From Duganella alba (lineage in GTDB: Bacteria; Pseudomonadota; Gammaproteobacteria; Burkholderiales; Burkholderiaceae_D), in assembly GCF_009674495.1 (NCBI RefSeq), contig NZ_WKJN01000030.1, forward strand, positions 1 to 64,000: a stretch of 64,000 bases of DNA, read 5' to 3'. The position numbers and the translations under genes are program-made. Shown one piece after another: positions 45,122-54,693 of the stretch. The notes beneath the pieces are model-generated. The model was not told the DNA's origin and searched no databases. It was given only the letters and a program-made list of their open reading frames with translations. How positions within the stretch are numbered: the stretch's first letter is position 1; the number at the start of each line of letters is the position of its first letter.

Positions 45122-46747
45122 TTAAGTTACAGCGCCGTCATCTTCGGCCTTCAGCTTGCGCCACAGCGTGGTGCGGCTGATGCCGAGGTAGTCGGCGGCG
45201 GCGTCGCGGCGGCCGCCGAAGCGCGCCAGCACGTCGGCGATGCGTTCGGTGGCTGATGCCGGCGCGGGCAGGGCGCTGGTGGCGGGCGTTCCCAGCTCGG
45301 GAGCGACGCTGAGGACGAATGCCGGCGTCAGCGCCTGCAGCGGTTCGGCGGCCAGGAACAGCGCCAGGCGCTCGGTCAGGTTGCGCAGTTCGCGCACGTT
45401 GCCGGGCCAGGCGTAGCGTTGCAGCAGCGGCGCGCAGGCCGCCATTTCGGCATGCAGGTTGGGATGCGGGCGCGCGCCGAGCGACGCCAGCGAATTTTTC
45501 AGCGACCATTCGGCCAGCGTCATCACGTCTTGCGGCCGCGCGCGCAGTGGTGGCAATGTCAGGCGCAGCACCGCCAGCCGGTAGAACAGGTCGGCGCGGA
45601 AGCGGCCTTCGCGCACGCGCTGTTCCAGGTCGCAGTGGGTGGCGCTGATGATGCGTACATGTACCGGTATCGGGCGCGTGCCGCCGACGCGCACCACCTC
45701 GCGCTCTTCCAGCACGCGCAGCAAACGCGTTTGTAGCGTCAGCGGCATTTCGCCGATCTCGTCGAGGAACAGCGTGCCGTGGTTGGCCGCTTCGAACAGG
45801 CCCGCGTGGCCGCCGCGCCGTGCGCCGGTGAAGGCGCCTTCCTCGTGGCCGAACAGTTCCGACTCCAGCAGCGATTCCGCGATGGCGCCGCAGTTCACCG
45901 CCACGAACGGCCGGTTCTGGCCCAGTGTGCGTGGCGCCTCGCGGTGGATGGCCTGCGCCACCAGTTCCTTGCCGCAGCCGGTTTCGCCTTGTATCAGCAC
46001 GGTGGCGGGCGATTTCGCGTACAGCACCACCGACTGCCGCACCGTCTCCATCGCCGCCGAGTCGCCGCGCAGATCGTTGATGCCATGCTTGGCGCGCAGC
46101 GTGTCCGTCACCACGGCGCTGCGTGCGCGGTTGCGGTTGGATTCGAGCTGCGTCAGGCGCGCCATTTCCAGCGCGTCGTCGAAGGCGTGGCGGATCGAAG
46201 CGGCGGAGTAGACGAATACGCCGGTCAGCCCCGCTTCCTCGGCCAGGTCGGTGATGCGTCCCGCGCCGACAATGGCCTTGATGCCTGCCGCCTTCAGGTC
46301 GTTGACCTGCGCGCGCGCGTCTTCCTCCGTCACGTAGGTGCGCTGCGCAACATCGAAGCCGAAGGTGCTGGAAAACTCGGCCAGTTCCGCCAGCCGTTCC
46401 TGGTAGGTGATGATGCCGATGCGGTCCGACACGCGCCGCGCGCGCGCCAGCGCCTGCATCACATCGAAGCCGCTGAATTTGGCGATCACCACCGGCACCG
46501 ACAGCCGGCCTTTCAGATAGGCGGCGTTGGAGCCGGCCGAGATGATGGCGTCGCAGCGTTCCGTCGCCAGCCGCTCGCGGATGTATTTGGCGGCTTCCTC
46601 GAAACCGAGGTTGATCGGTTCGATCGTGGCCAGGTTGTCGTATTCCAGCGTGATGTCGCGGAACAGGTCGGACAGGCGCGACACCGAAACCGTCCAGATG
46701 ACCGGCTTGTCGTTGCTGTCGAAGGGCAGGGGCGTGGAATGTCGCAT
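45122..46747 (-). CDS. prpR: Propionate catabolism regulator PrpR (sigma-54 activator)
   Basis: 541 residues. PrpR_N sensor domain (about 1-200, with IRERLATERCDAIISAGSNA), then a sigma-54 AAA+ domain with QGETGCGKELVAQAIH (Walker A), ELFGHEEGAFTGARRGGHAG (GAFTGA loop), and LFLDEIGEMPL (Walker B), and a C-terminal Fis-type helix-turn-helix (DAAADYLGISRTTLWRKLKA). It senses 2-methylcitrate in known systems. Divergent from prpB, with a sigma-54 promoter and a candidate palindromic site in between, so its target is clear from context. Confidence 0.95.
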   Translation of the reverse strand: MRHSTPLPFDSNDKPVIWTVSVSRLSDLFRDITLEYDNLATIEPINLGFEEAAKYIRERLATERCDAIISAGSNAAYLKGRLSVPVVIAKFSGFDVMQALARARRVSDRIGIITYQERLAELAEFSSTFGFDVAQRTYVTEEDARAQVNDLKAAGIKAIVGAGRITDLAEEAGLTGVFVYSAASIRHAFDDALEMARLTQLESNRNRARSAVVTDTLRAKHGINDLRGDSAAMETVRQSVVLYAKSPATVLIQGETGCGKELVAQAIHREAPRTLGQNRPFVAVNCGAIAESLLESELFGHEEGAFTGARRGGHAGLFEAANHGTLFLDEIGEMPLTLQTRLLRVLEEREVVRVGGTRPIPVHVRIISATHCDLEQRVREGRFRADLFYRLAVLRLTLPPLRARPQDVMTLAEWSLKNSLASLGARPHPNLHAEMAACAPLLQRYAWPGNVRELRNLTERLALFLAAEPLQALTPAFVLSVAPELGTPATSALPAPASATERIADVLARFGGRRDAAADYLGISRTTLWRKLKAEDDGAVT

Positions 46748-46783
46748 GTTTCAATTGTAGTTCATTTTCGTTTCAGATGAAAC
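46748..46783. promoter_or_regulatory. Candidate PrpR binding region
   Basis: GTTTCAGATGAAAC (46770-46783) is a 14-bp palindrome with a two-base centre. A second half-site GTTTCA lies at 46748-46753, 22 bases away, two helical turns. It sits between divergent prpR and prpB, upstream of the sigma-54 promoter, where an enhancer-binding protein should act. Confidence 0.65.
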
Positions 46784-46836
46784 ATTGATGCAACGTGATG
46801 ATAAGCTAAGTGATTGATTTATATAAGCTGATGCAT

Positions 46837-46852
46837 TGGCACGCCCCTTGCA
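46837..46852 (+). promoter_or_regulatory. Sigma-54 (-24/-12) promoter of the prp operon
   Basis: TGGCACGCCCCTTGCA matches the sigma-54 consensus (TGGCACG-N4-TTGC) at every defined base. It lies 41 bases before the prpB ATG, and the regulator gene upstream carries the sigma-54-contact GAFTGA motif. Confidence 0.95.
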
Positions 46853-46893
46853 ATACAAAGCGCAACTTCAACGCAACACCGAAAGGTCACAAC

Positions 46894-47781
46894 ATGAGTC
46901 AATATTCCGCAGGCGCCGCGTTCCGCAAAGCCGTCCAGGAAGAGTCCCCTTTGCAGGTGGTCGGCGCGATCAACGCCAACCATGCGCTGCTGGCCAAGCG
47001 CGCCGGCTTCAAGGCGATCTACCTGTCCGGCGGCGGCGTGGCGGCGGGTTCGCTCGGTCTGCCGGACCTGGGCATCTCCAACCTGGACGACGTGCTGACC
47101 GACGTGCGCCGCATCACCGACGTGTGCGACCTGCCGCTGCTGGTCGACGTCGACACCGGTTTTGGCGCCTCCGCCTTCAATGTCGCCCGCACCGTCAAGT
47201 CGATGATCAAGTTCGGCGCCGCCGCCATGCACATCGAAGACCAGGTCGGCGCCAAGCGCTGCGGCCATCGTCCCGGCAAGGAAATCGTATCGAAGCAGGA
47301 GATGGTCGACCGCATCAGCGCCGCCGTCGATGCGCGTACCGACGACCAGTTTGTCATCATGGCGCGCACCGATGCGCTGGCGGTGGAAGGCCTGGACGCC
47401 GCCATCGAACGCGCGGTCGCCTGCGTGGAAGCGGGCGCCGACATGATCTTCCCGGAAGCGATGATCAGCCTCGATATGTATAAAAAATTCGCCGCCGCCG
47501 TGAAAGTGCCGGTGCTGGCCAACATCACCGAATTCGGTTCGACGCCGCTGTTCACCGTGGACGAGTTGCGCAGCGCCGACGTGGGACTGGTGCTGTATCC
47601 GCTGTCCGCCTTCCGCGCCATGAACAAGGCGGCGGAAAACGTCTACGGCGCCATCCGCCGCGACGGCACGCAGCAGAACGTGCTCGACACCATGCAAACC
47701 CGCGCTGAACTTTATGAGCGCATCAATTACCACAGCTTCGAGCAAAAGCTCGACGCCCTGTTCGCCGCACAGAAGAAATAA
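46894..47781 (+). CDS. prpB: 2-methylisocitrate lyase PrpB
   Basis: 295 residues. The catalytic loop is AKRCGHRPGKE with Cys123, and LLVDVDTGFG and MHIEDQVGAKRC give the metal/substrate site of the isocitrate-lyase superfamily. It cleaves 2-methylisocitrate to pyruvate and succinate, the last step of the 2-methylcitrate cycle. ATG 46894 gives the family N-terminus (MSQYSAGAAFR) with GAAAGG upstream; an in-frame ATG at 46810 would lie before the sigma-54 promoter. First gene of the operon. Confidence 0.96.
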   Translation: MSQYSAGAAFRKAVQEESPLQVVGAINANHALLAKRAGFKAIYLSGGGVAAGSLGLPDLGISNLDDVLTDVRRITDVCDLPLLVDVDTGFGASAFNVARTVKSMIKFGAAAMHIEDQVGAKRCGHRPGKEIVSKQEMVDRISAAVDARTDDQFVIMARTDALAVEGLDAAIERAVACVEAGADMIFPEAMISLDMYKKFAAAVKVPVLANITEFGSTPLFTVDELRSADVGLVLYPLSAFRAMNKAAENVYGAIRRDGTQQNVLDTMQTRAELYERINYHSFEQKLDALFAAQKK

Positions 47782-47794
47782 GAGGAGACACCAA

Positions 47795-48943
47795 ATGACC
47801 GAAGCCACCACCTTCAAACCAAAAAAATCCGTCGCCCTGTCCGGCGTCGCCGCCGGTAACACCGCGCTGTGCTCCGTCGGCAAAACCGGCAATGACCTGC
47901 ACTATCGCGGCTACGACATCCTGGACGTCGCCACCACCTGCGAGTTCGAGGAAATCGCCTACCTGCTGGTGCACGGCAAACTGCCAGCCGAGTCGGAACT
48001 GCGCGGCTACAAGGCCAAACTGCGCTCGCTGCGGGGCCTGCCGCAAGCCGTGAAATCGGCGCTGGAGGCATTGCCGGCATCCGCGCATCCAATGGACGTG
48101 ATGCGCACCGGCGTCTCGGTGCTGGGCTGCGTGCTGCCGGAGAAGGACGACCACAACACGCCAGGCGCGCGTGACATCGCCGATCGCCTGATGGCGTCCT
48201 TTGGCTCCATGCTGCTGTACTGGTATCACTTCAGCCATAACGGCAAGCGCATCGAAGTGGAAACCGACGACGACTCCATCGGCGGCCACTTCCTGCATCT
48301 GCTGCACGGCCAAAAGCCGCAGGAATCGTGGGTGCGCGCGATGCATACCTCGCTGATCCTGTACGCCGAACACGAGTTCAACGCATCGACCTTCACCAGC
48401 CGCGTCATCGCCGGTACCGGCTCCGACATCCACTCGGCCATCACCGGCGCCATCGGCGCGCTGCGCGGCCCGAAACACGGCGGCGCCAACGAAGTCGCCT
48501 TTGAGATTCAGAAGCGCTACGAAAATCCGGACGAGGCGGAAGCCGACATCCGCAGCCGCGTCGCCAACAAGGAAGTGGTGATTGGCTTCGGCCACCCGGT
48601 GTACACCGTCTCCGATCCGCGCAACGTGGTGATCAAGGACGTGGCGCGCCAGCTGTCCGAGGAAGCCGGTTCGACCAAAATGTACGACATCGCCGAGCGC
48701 CTGGAATCTGTGATGTGGGAAATCAAAAAGATGTTCCCGAACCTGGACTGGTTCTCCGCCGTGTCGTACCACATGATGGGCGTGCCGACCGCGATGTTCA
48801 CTCCGTTGTTCGTCATCTCGCGCACCTCCGGCTGGTCGGCGCACATCATCGAGCAGCGCATCGACAACAAGATCATCCGCCCAAGCGCCAACTACGTTGG
48901 CCCTGAAGACCTGAAATTCGTCCCGATCAAGGACCGTAAATAA
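47795..48943 (+). CDS. prpC: 2-methylcitrate synthase PrpC
   Basis: 382 residues. Citrate-synthase fold with catalytic residues in RVIAGTGSDIHSAITGAIGA, LRGPKHGGANE (His) and GFGHPVYTVSDPR (His), and a C-terminal Asp region. KPKKSVALSGVAAGNTALCS and YRGYDILD are the PrpC-type N-terminal pattern. It condenses propionyl-CoA with oxaloacetate. AGAGGAG lies eight bases before the start; the spacing from prpB is 13 bases. Confidence 0.95.
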   Translation: MTEATTFKPKKSVALSGVAAGNTALCSVGKTGNDLHYRGYDILDVATTCEFEEIAYLLVHGKLPAESELRGYKAKLRSLRGLPQAVKSALEALPASAHPMDVMRTGVSVLGCVLPEKDDHNTPGARDIADRLMASFGSMLLYWYHFSHNGKRIEVETDDDSIGGHFLHLLHGQKPQESWVRAMHTSLILYAEHEFNASTFTSRVIAGTGSDIHSAITGAIGALRGPKHGGANEVAFEIQKRYENPDEAEADIRSRVANKEVVIGFGHPVYTVSDPRNVVIKDVARQLSEEAGSTKMYDIAERLESVMWEIKKMFPNLDWFSAVSYHMMGVPTAMFTPLFVISRTSGWSAHIIEQRIDNKIIRPSANYVGPEDLKFVPIKDRK

Positions 48944-48945
48944 TC

Positions 48946-51543
48946 ATGAACACCGCATTCCGCAAGAACCTGCCCGGCACCCAGCTAGACTACTTCGACG
49001 CGCGCGCCGCTGTCGATGCGATCCAGCCAGGCGCCTGGGACAAACTGCCATACACCTCGCGCGTACTGGCGGAAAATCTCGTGCGCCGCTGCGATCCGGC
49101 CACACTCAACGCTTCGCTGTCGCAGCTGATCGAGCGCAAGCGCGACCTGGACTTTCCGTGGTTCCCGGCGCGCGTGGTATGCCACGACATTCTGGGCCAG
49201 ACCGCGCTGGTCGACCTGGCCGGCCTGCGCGATGCGATTGCGCTGCAAGGCGGGGATCCGGCGCTGGTCAATCCCGTGGTGCCGACGCAGCTGGTGGTGG
49301 ACCATTCGCTGGCGGTGGAGTGCGGCGGCTTCGATCCGGACGCCTTCGACAAGAACCGCGCCATCGAAGATCGCCGCAATGAAGACCGCTTCGATTTCAT
49401 CAACTGGACCAAGAAGGCGTTCAAGAACGTCGACGTGATCCCGCCGGGGAACGGCATCCTGCACCAGATTAATCTGGAGCGCATGTCGCCGGTGATCCAG
49501 TCCGTGGATGGCGTGGCCTTCCCGGATACGCTGGTTGGCACCGATTCGCATACGCCGATGGTCGATGCGCTGGGCGTGATCGCCATCGGCGTCGGCGGAC
49601 TGGAAGCGGAAAGCGTAATGCTGGGACGCGCCTCGTGGATGCGTCTGCCGGACATCATCGGCGTTGAACTGAGCGGCAAGCCGCAGCCAGGCATCACCGC
49701 CACCGACATCGTGCTGGCGTTGACCGAATTCCTGCGCAAGCAGAAAGTGGTGTCGTCGTACCTGGAGTTCTATGGCGAAGGCGCCGCCCACCTGACCTTG
49801 GGCGACCGTGCGACCATCTCCAACATGGCGCCGGAATACGGCTCCACCGCCGCCATGTTCTACATCGATGCGCAAACCATCAAATACCTCAAGCTGACCG
49901 GCCGCGATGACGAAACGGTCAAACTGGTGGAAACCTACGCCAGGGAAACCGGCCTGTGGGGCGATGCGCTGGTGGGCGCCGAGTACGAGCGCGTGCTGAA
50001 GTTCGACCTGTCCACCGTGGTGCGTAATATCGCCGGCCCATCGAACCCGCACAACCGCGTGGCGACCAGCGACCTGGCCGCGCGCGGCATCAGCGGCGTG
50101 GTGGAGAACGAACCTGGCCTGATGCCGGACGGCGCCTGCATTATCGCCGCCATCACCAGCTGCACCAACACGAATAATCCACGCAATATGATCGCCGCCG
50201 GCCTGCTGGCCCGCAACGCCAACAAGCTTGGCCTGACGCGCAAGCCATGGGTGAAGTCGTCGCTGGCGCCTGGCTCCAAGACCGTGACGCTGTATCTGGA
50301 AGAGGCGGGTCTGCTGCCGGAGCTGGAGCAACTGGGCTTCGGCGTGGTGGCGTATGCCTGCACCTCCTGCAACGGCATGTCCGGCGCGCTGGACCCGGTG
50401 ATCCAGAAAGAAGTCGTCGATCGCGACCTGTATGCAACAGCTGTCCTGTCGGGCAACCGCAATTTCGACGGCCGTATCCATCCGTATGCCAAGCAGGCTT
50501 TCTTGGCCTCGCCGCCGCTGGTGGTGGCGTATGCCATCGCTGGCACCATCCGCTTCGATATCGAGAAGGATGTGCTGGGCCACGACGCCAATGGTCATCC
50601 GATCACGCTGAAGGACATCTGGCCCTCGGACGAAGAGATCGACGCCATCGTCGCCAGCGCGGTCAAGCCGGAGCAGTTCCGCAAGGTCTACATTCCGATG
50701 TTCGCCAGGCAGGCGGATGACGGCATTTCGGTCAGCCCGCTGTATGACTGGCGTCCGCAAACCACCTATATCCGCCGCCCGCCGTACTGGGAAGGCGCGC
50801 TGGCAGGCGAACGCTCGCTGCGCGGCATGCGTCCGCTGGCGGTCCTTGGCGATAACATCACCACCGACCACCTGTCGCCGTCGAACGCCATCATGATGGA
50901 TTCCGCCGCTGGCGAATACCTGCACAAAATGGGCTTGCCGGAAGAAGACTTCAATTCCTACGCGACCCACCGCGGCGACCACCTGACCGCGCAACGCGCC
51001 ACCTTCGCCAATCCGACGCTGAAGAACGAGATGGTGCGCGACGCCGATGGCAAGGTCAAAGCCGGTTCGCTGGCGCGCGTGGAGCCGGAAGGCAAAGTGC
51101 TGCGTATGTGGGAAGCGATTGAAACCTATATGGACCGCAAGCAGCCGCTGATCATCGTGGCCGGCGCGGACTACGGCCAGGGCTCGTCGCGCGACTGGGC
51201 GGCCAAGGGTGTGCGGCTGGCGGGCGTGGAAGCGATTGTGGCTGAGGGCTTCGAACGCATCCACCGCACCAATCTGGTCGGCATGGGCGTGCTGCCGCTG
51301 GAATTCCAGCCGGGCGTGAACCGCCTGACGCTGGCGCTGGACGGCACTGAAACCTATGACGTGATCGGCGAACGCACGCCGCGCTCGACGCTGACGCTGG
51401 TGATTAACCGTCGCAACGGCGAACGCCTGCACGTGCCGGTGACCTGCCGCCTCGATACGGCGGAAGAAGTCTCGATCTACGAAGCCGGCGGCGTGCTGCA
51501 ACGCTTCGCGCAGGACTTCCTCGAATCCGCAAAGGCTGCATGA
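48946..51543 (+). CDS. acnD: 2-methylcitrate dehydratase AcnD (Fe-S aconitase type)
   Basis: 865 residues of the aconitase A superfamily. The 4Fe-4S cysteines are in AAITSCTNTNNPRNM and YACTSCNGMSGALDP; the swivel domain has TTDHLSPSNAIMMDSAAGEY and ADYGQGSSRDWAAKG. Adjacent prpF marks this as AcnD rather than AcnA: AcnD makes a 2-methylaconitate isomer that needs PrpF for isomerisation. It follows prpC by two bases and overlaps prpF by ATGA. Confidence 0.95.
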   Translation: MNTAFRKNLPGTQLDYFDARAAVDAIQPGAWDKLPYTSRVLAENLVRRCDPATLNASLSQLIERKRDLDFPWFPARVVCHDILGQTALVDLAGLRDAIALQGGDPALVNPVVPTQLVVDHSLAVECGGFDPDAFDKNRAIEDRRNEDRFDFINWTKKAFKNVDVIPPGNGILHQINLERMSPVIQSVDGVAFPDTLVGTDSHTPMVDALGVIAIGVGGLEAESVMLGRASWMRLPDIIGVELSGKPQPGITATDIVLALTEFLRKQKVVSSYLEFYGEGAAHLTLGDRATISNMAPEYGSTAAMFYIDAQTIKYLKLTGRDDETVKLVETYARETGLWGDALVGAEYERVLKFDLSTVVRNIAGPSNPHNRVATSDLAARGISGVVENEPGLMPDGACIIAAITSCTNTNNPRNMIAAGLLARNANKLGLTRKPWVKSSLAPGSKTVTLYLEEAGLLPELEQLGFGVVAYACTSCNGMSGALDPVIQKEVVDRDLYATAVLSGNRNFDGRIHPYAKQAFLASPPLVVAYAIAGTIRFDIEKDVLGHDANGHPITLKDIWPSDEEIDAIVASAVKPEQFRKVYIPMFARQADDGISVSPLYDWRPQTTYIRRPPYWEGALAGERSLRGMRPLAVLGDNITTDHLSPSNAIMMDSAAGEYLHKMGLPEEDFNSYATHRGDHLTAQRATFANPTLKNEMVRDADGKVKAGSLARVEPEGKVLRMWEAIETYMDRKQPLIIVAGADYGQGSSRDWAAKGVRLAGVEAIVAEGFERIHRTNLVGMGVLPLEFQPGVNRLTLALDGTETYDVIGERTPRSTLTLVINRRNGERLHVPVTCRLDTAEEVSIYEAGGVLQRFAQDFLESAKAA

Positions 51544-52724
51544 TGGCGCACAAACCTCAGATCAAAATCCCCGCCACCTATATGCGTGGCGGCACCAGCA
51601 AGGGCGTGTTCTTCCGCTTGCAGGATCTGCCGGAAGCGGCGCAGCAGCCGGGCGCCGCGCGCGACCAGTTGCTGCTGCGCGTGATCGGCAGCCCGGACCC
51701 ATACGGCAAACAGATCGACGGCATGGGCGGCGCCACGTCCAGCACCAGCAAGACGGTGATCCTGTCGAAAAGCACGCGGCCGGATCACGACGTCGATTAC
51801 CTGTTCGGTCAGGTCTCGATCGACAAGGCTTTCGTGGACTGGAGCGGCAACTGCGGCAACCTGTCGGCGGCGGTGGGCGCGTTCGCCATCAGCGGCGGTC
51901 TGGTTGACGCGGCGCGCGTGCCGCAGGACGGCGTGGCGGTGGTGCGCGTGTGGCAGGCCAATATCGGCAAGACCATCATCGCCCACATCCCGATGACCAA
52001 CGGCGAAGTGCAGGAGACCGGCGACTTTGAACTGGACGGCGTCACCTTCCCGGCGGCAGAAGTCCAGCTGGAGTTCATGGACCCGGCGGCGGAAGAGGAG
52101 GGCGCAGGCGGTTCGATGTTCCCGACCGGCCAACTGGTGGACGATCTGGAAGTCCCCGGCGTCGGCACGCTGAAGGCGACCATGATCAACGCCGGCATTC
52201 CGACCATCTTCATCAACGCCGACGCTGTCGGCTACACCGGCACCGAACTGCAGGACGCCATCAACGGCGACACCAAGGCGCTGGCGATGTTCGAAACCAT
52301 CCGCGCATATGGTGCGCTGCGCATGGGCCTTATCAAGGACCTGAACGAAGCGGCGACGCGCCAGCACACGCCGAAGGTGGCGTTCGTGGCGCCGCCTAAG
52401 GCCTACACCTCGTCCAGCGGCAAGCCGGTGGCGGCGGGCGATATCGATCTGCTGGTGCGTGCGCTCTCGATGGGCAAGCTGCATCACGCCATGATGGGCA
52501 CGGCCGCTGTCGCCATCGGCACGGCCGCCGCCATTCCCGGCACGCTGGTGAACCTGGCGGCGGGCGGCGGCGAGCGTGGCGCGGTGCGCTTCGGCCATCC
52601 GTCCGGCACCTTGCGTGTCGGTGCGGAGGCGGTTCAGCAGAACGGAGAATGGTGCGTCAAAAAAGCGGTAATGAGCCGCAGCGCCCGCGTATTGATGGAA
52701 GGCTGGGTACGCGTACCCGCCTAA
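51540..52724 (+). CDS. prpF: 2-methylaconitate cis-trans isomerase PrpF
   Basis: 394 residues with the PrpF pattern: IPATYMRGGTSKGVFFRLQD (N-terminal), DYLFGQVSIDKAFVDWSGNC-type lysine/cysteine site, then INAGIPTIFINADAVGYTG and the C-terminal VRFGHPSGTLRVG. It supplies the isomer AcnD/PrpB need. Double ATG at 51540 and 51543; the first overlaps the acnD stop. Confirms the AcnD/PrpF branch of the cycle instead of PrpD. Confidence 0.95.
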   Translation: MMAHKPQIKIPATYMRGGTSKGVFFRLQDLPEAAQQPGAARDQLLLRVIGSPDPYGKQIDGMGGATSSTSKTVILSKSTRPDHDVDYLFGQVSIDKAFVDWSGNCGNLSAAVGAFAISGGLVDAARVPQDGVAVVRVWQANIGKTIIAHIPMTNGEVQETGDFELDGVTFPAAEVQLEFMDPAAEEEGAGGSMFPTGQLVDDLEVPGVGTLKATMINAGIPTIFINADAVGYTGTELQDAINGDTKALAMFETIRAYGALRMGLIKDLNEAATRQHTPKVAFVAPPKAYTSSSGKPVAAGDIDLLVRALSMGKLHHAMMGTAAVAIGTAAAIPGTLVNLAAGGGERGAVRFGHPSGTLRVGAEAVQQNGEWCVKKAVMSRSARVLMEGWVRVPA

Positions 52725-52749
52725 GCAGATACAGACTACCGGAGGAGAC

Positions 52750-54621
52750 ATGATGTACGCTGATTTTTATCAGCGCTCTATCGCCACGCCCGAACAATTC
52801 TGGCAGGACGAAGCTGCGCTCATCGACTGGAACACGCCGTTCACGCAAGTGCTGGATTATGACCATCCGCCGTTCGCCCGCTGGTTCGTGGGCGGCAAGA
52901 CCAATCTGTGTCACAACGCGGTGGACCGCTGGTGCTTGCCGGGCGGGCAGGGCGACCAGCCCGCGCTGATCGCCATCTCCACCGAAACCAACACGGAGCG
53001 CAGCTACTCCTTCAACGAACTGCATGTGGAAGTCCAGCGCTGGGCGGCGATGATGCAGTCGCTCGGCGTGCGCAAGGGCGACCGTGTGCTGATCTACATG
53101 CCGATGATCGCCGAGGCGGCGTTCGCCATGCTGGCCTGCGCACGCATCGGCGCGGTGCACTCGGTGGTGTTCGGCGGTTTTGCGGCCCACAGCCTGGCCA
53201 GCCGCATCGACGACGCCAAGCCGGTACTGGTCGTCTCCGCCGACGCCGGCTCGCGCAACGGCAAACCGATTCCCTACAAGCCGCTGCTGGACGAGGCGAT
53301 TGCGCTGTCGTCCGCCAAGCCGTCGCGCGTGCTGCTGGTCGATCGCGGCCTGGCGCCGATGAACCGTGTGGAAGGCCGCGACGTGGACTATGCCGCGCTG
53401 AGCGCCGCGCATCTGGCCGCGCATGTGCCGGTGACGTGGCTGGAATCGAACGAGCCTTCCTACGTGCTGTACACCTCCGGCACCACCGGCAAGCCGAAAG
53501 GCGTGCAGCGCGACGTCGGCGGCTACGCGGTGGCGCTGGCCTCTTCGATGAAGCACAACTTCTGCGCCAGGGCCGGCGAAACCTTCTTCGCCACCTCCGA
53601 CATCGGCTGGGTGGTGGGGCACTCGTACATCGTCTACGGCCCGCTGATCGCCGGCATGGCGACCATCATGTACGAAGGCCTGCCGATTTGTCCCGACCCC
53701 GGCATCTGGTGGAGCATCGTCGAGAAGTACAAGGTCACGCGTATGTTCTCGGCGCCGACGGCGGTGCGCGTGCTGCGCAAGCAGCCGCCGGAATTCATGC
53801 GCAAGCACGACCTGTCGTCGCTGAAGGCGCTGTACCTGGCTGGCGAACCGCTGGATGAAACCACGTCGAGCTGGATCGCCGCCGAACTGGGCGTGCCGAT
53901 CATCGACAACTACTGGCAGACCGAAACCGGCTGGCCGATCCTGTCGATCGCCAAGGGCATAGAAGACACGCCGACGCGGCTCGGCAGTCCCGGTGTGGCG
54001 ATGTACGGCTACAACGTCCGCCTGATGAACGAAGCCACCGGCGAGGAGTGCGGCCCGACTGAAAAAGGCGTGCTGATGATCGAAGGTCCGCTGCCTCCCG
54101 GCTGCATGCAGACCGTGTACGGCGACGACCAGCGCTTTGTCGACACCTATTGGTCCGATGTCGGCGGCCGCATGCTGTATTCCACCTTCGACTGGGGCGT
54201 GCGCGATGCGGACGGCTATTACTTCATCCTTGGCCGCACCGACGATGTGATCAACGTCGCCGGCCACCGGCTCGGCACGCGCGAGATCGAGGAATCCATC
54301 ACCAGCCATCCGAATGTGTCCGAGGTGGCGGTGGTCGGCGTGGCGGACAAGATCAAGGGGCAGGTGGCGGTGGCCTTCGCCATCCTGAAGGATGCGGCGG
54401 CGGGAACGCTTGAACAGGACGTGATGGCCGTGGTGGACCGCCAGCTTGGCGCGGTGGCGCGGCCGGCGCGCGTCTACTTCGTCACGCAGTTGCCGAAGAC
54501 GCGCTCCGGCAAATTGCTGCGCCGCTCCATCCAGGCCATTTGCGAAGGCCGCAATCCGGGCGACCTGACATCGATAGAAGATCCATCGTCGCTGCAGCAG
54601 ATTAAACAAGCGTTGTTGTAA
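52750..54621 (+). CDS. prpE: Propionate-CoA ligase PrpE
   Basis: 623 residues of the acyl-adenylate family: LYTSGTTGKPKGVQRDVGG (P-loop), NYWQTETGWPI (adenine/acyl site) and the C-terminal KTRSGKLLRRSI with the acetylatable Lys. SDIGWVVGHSYIVYGPLIAG fits short-chain acyl-CoA synthetases. Activates propionate to propionyl-CoA to feed PrpC. GGAGGAG (52741-52747) serves either of the two adjacent ATGs at 52750 and 52753. Last of the prp genes before a hairpin. Confidence 0.95.
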   Translation: MMYADFYQRSIATPEQFWQDEAALIDWNTPFTQVLDYDHPPFARWFVGGKTNLCHNAVDRWCLPGGQGDQPALIAISTETNTERSYSFNELHVEVQRWAAMMQSLGVRKGDRVLIYMPMIAEAAFAMLACARIGAVHSVVFGGFAAHSLASRIDDAKPVLVVSADAGSRNGKPIPYKPLLDEAIALSSAKPSRVLLVDRGLAPMNRVEGRDVDYAALSAAHLAAHVPVTWLESNEPSYVLYTSGTTGKPKGVQRDVGGYAVALASSMKHNFCARAGETFFATSDIGWVVGHSYIVYGPLIAGMATIMYEGLPICPDPGIWWSIVEKYKVTRMFSAPTAVRVLRKQPPEFMRKHDLSSLKALYLAGEPLDETTSSWIAAELGVPIIDNYWQTETGWPILSIAKGIEDTPTRLGSPGVAMYGYNVRLMNEATGEECGPTEKGVLMIEGPLPPGCMQTVYGDDQRFVDTYWSDVGGRMLYSTFDWGVRDADGYYFILGRTDDVINVAGHRLGTREIEESITSHPNVSEVAVVGVADKIKGQVAVAFAILKDAAAGTLEQDVMAVVDRQLGAVARPARVYFVTQLPKTRSGKLLRRSIQAICEGRNPGDLTSIEDPSSLQQIKQALL

Positions 54622-54635
54622 GGCGCCGGTAAGGC

Positions 54636-54674
54636 TGCTCTTCTATTCTGCGTATAAGCTCGAATAGAAGAGCA
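54636..54674 (+). promoter_or_regulatory. Perfect 13-bp hairpin between prpE and the DUF485 gene
   Basis: TGCTCTTCTATTC (54636-54648) and GAATAGAAGAGCA (54662-54674) are exact reverse complements with a 13-base loop. No T-run follows and the next ribosome-binding site (GGAG, 54683-54686) is intact. More likely an mRNA-processing, stability or partial-termination element than a full terminator. Confidence 0.7.
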
Positions 54675-54693
54675 TCAATAACGGAGACACACA

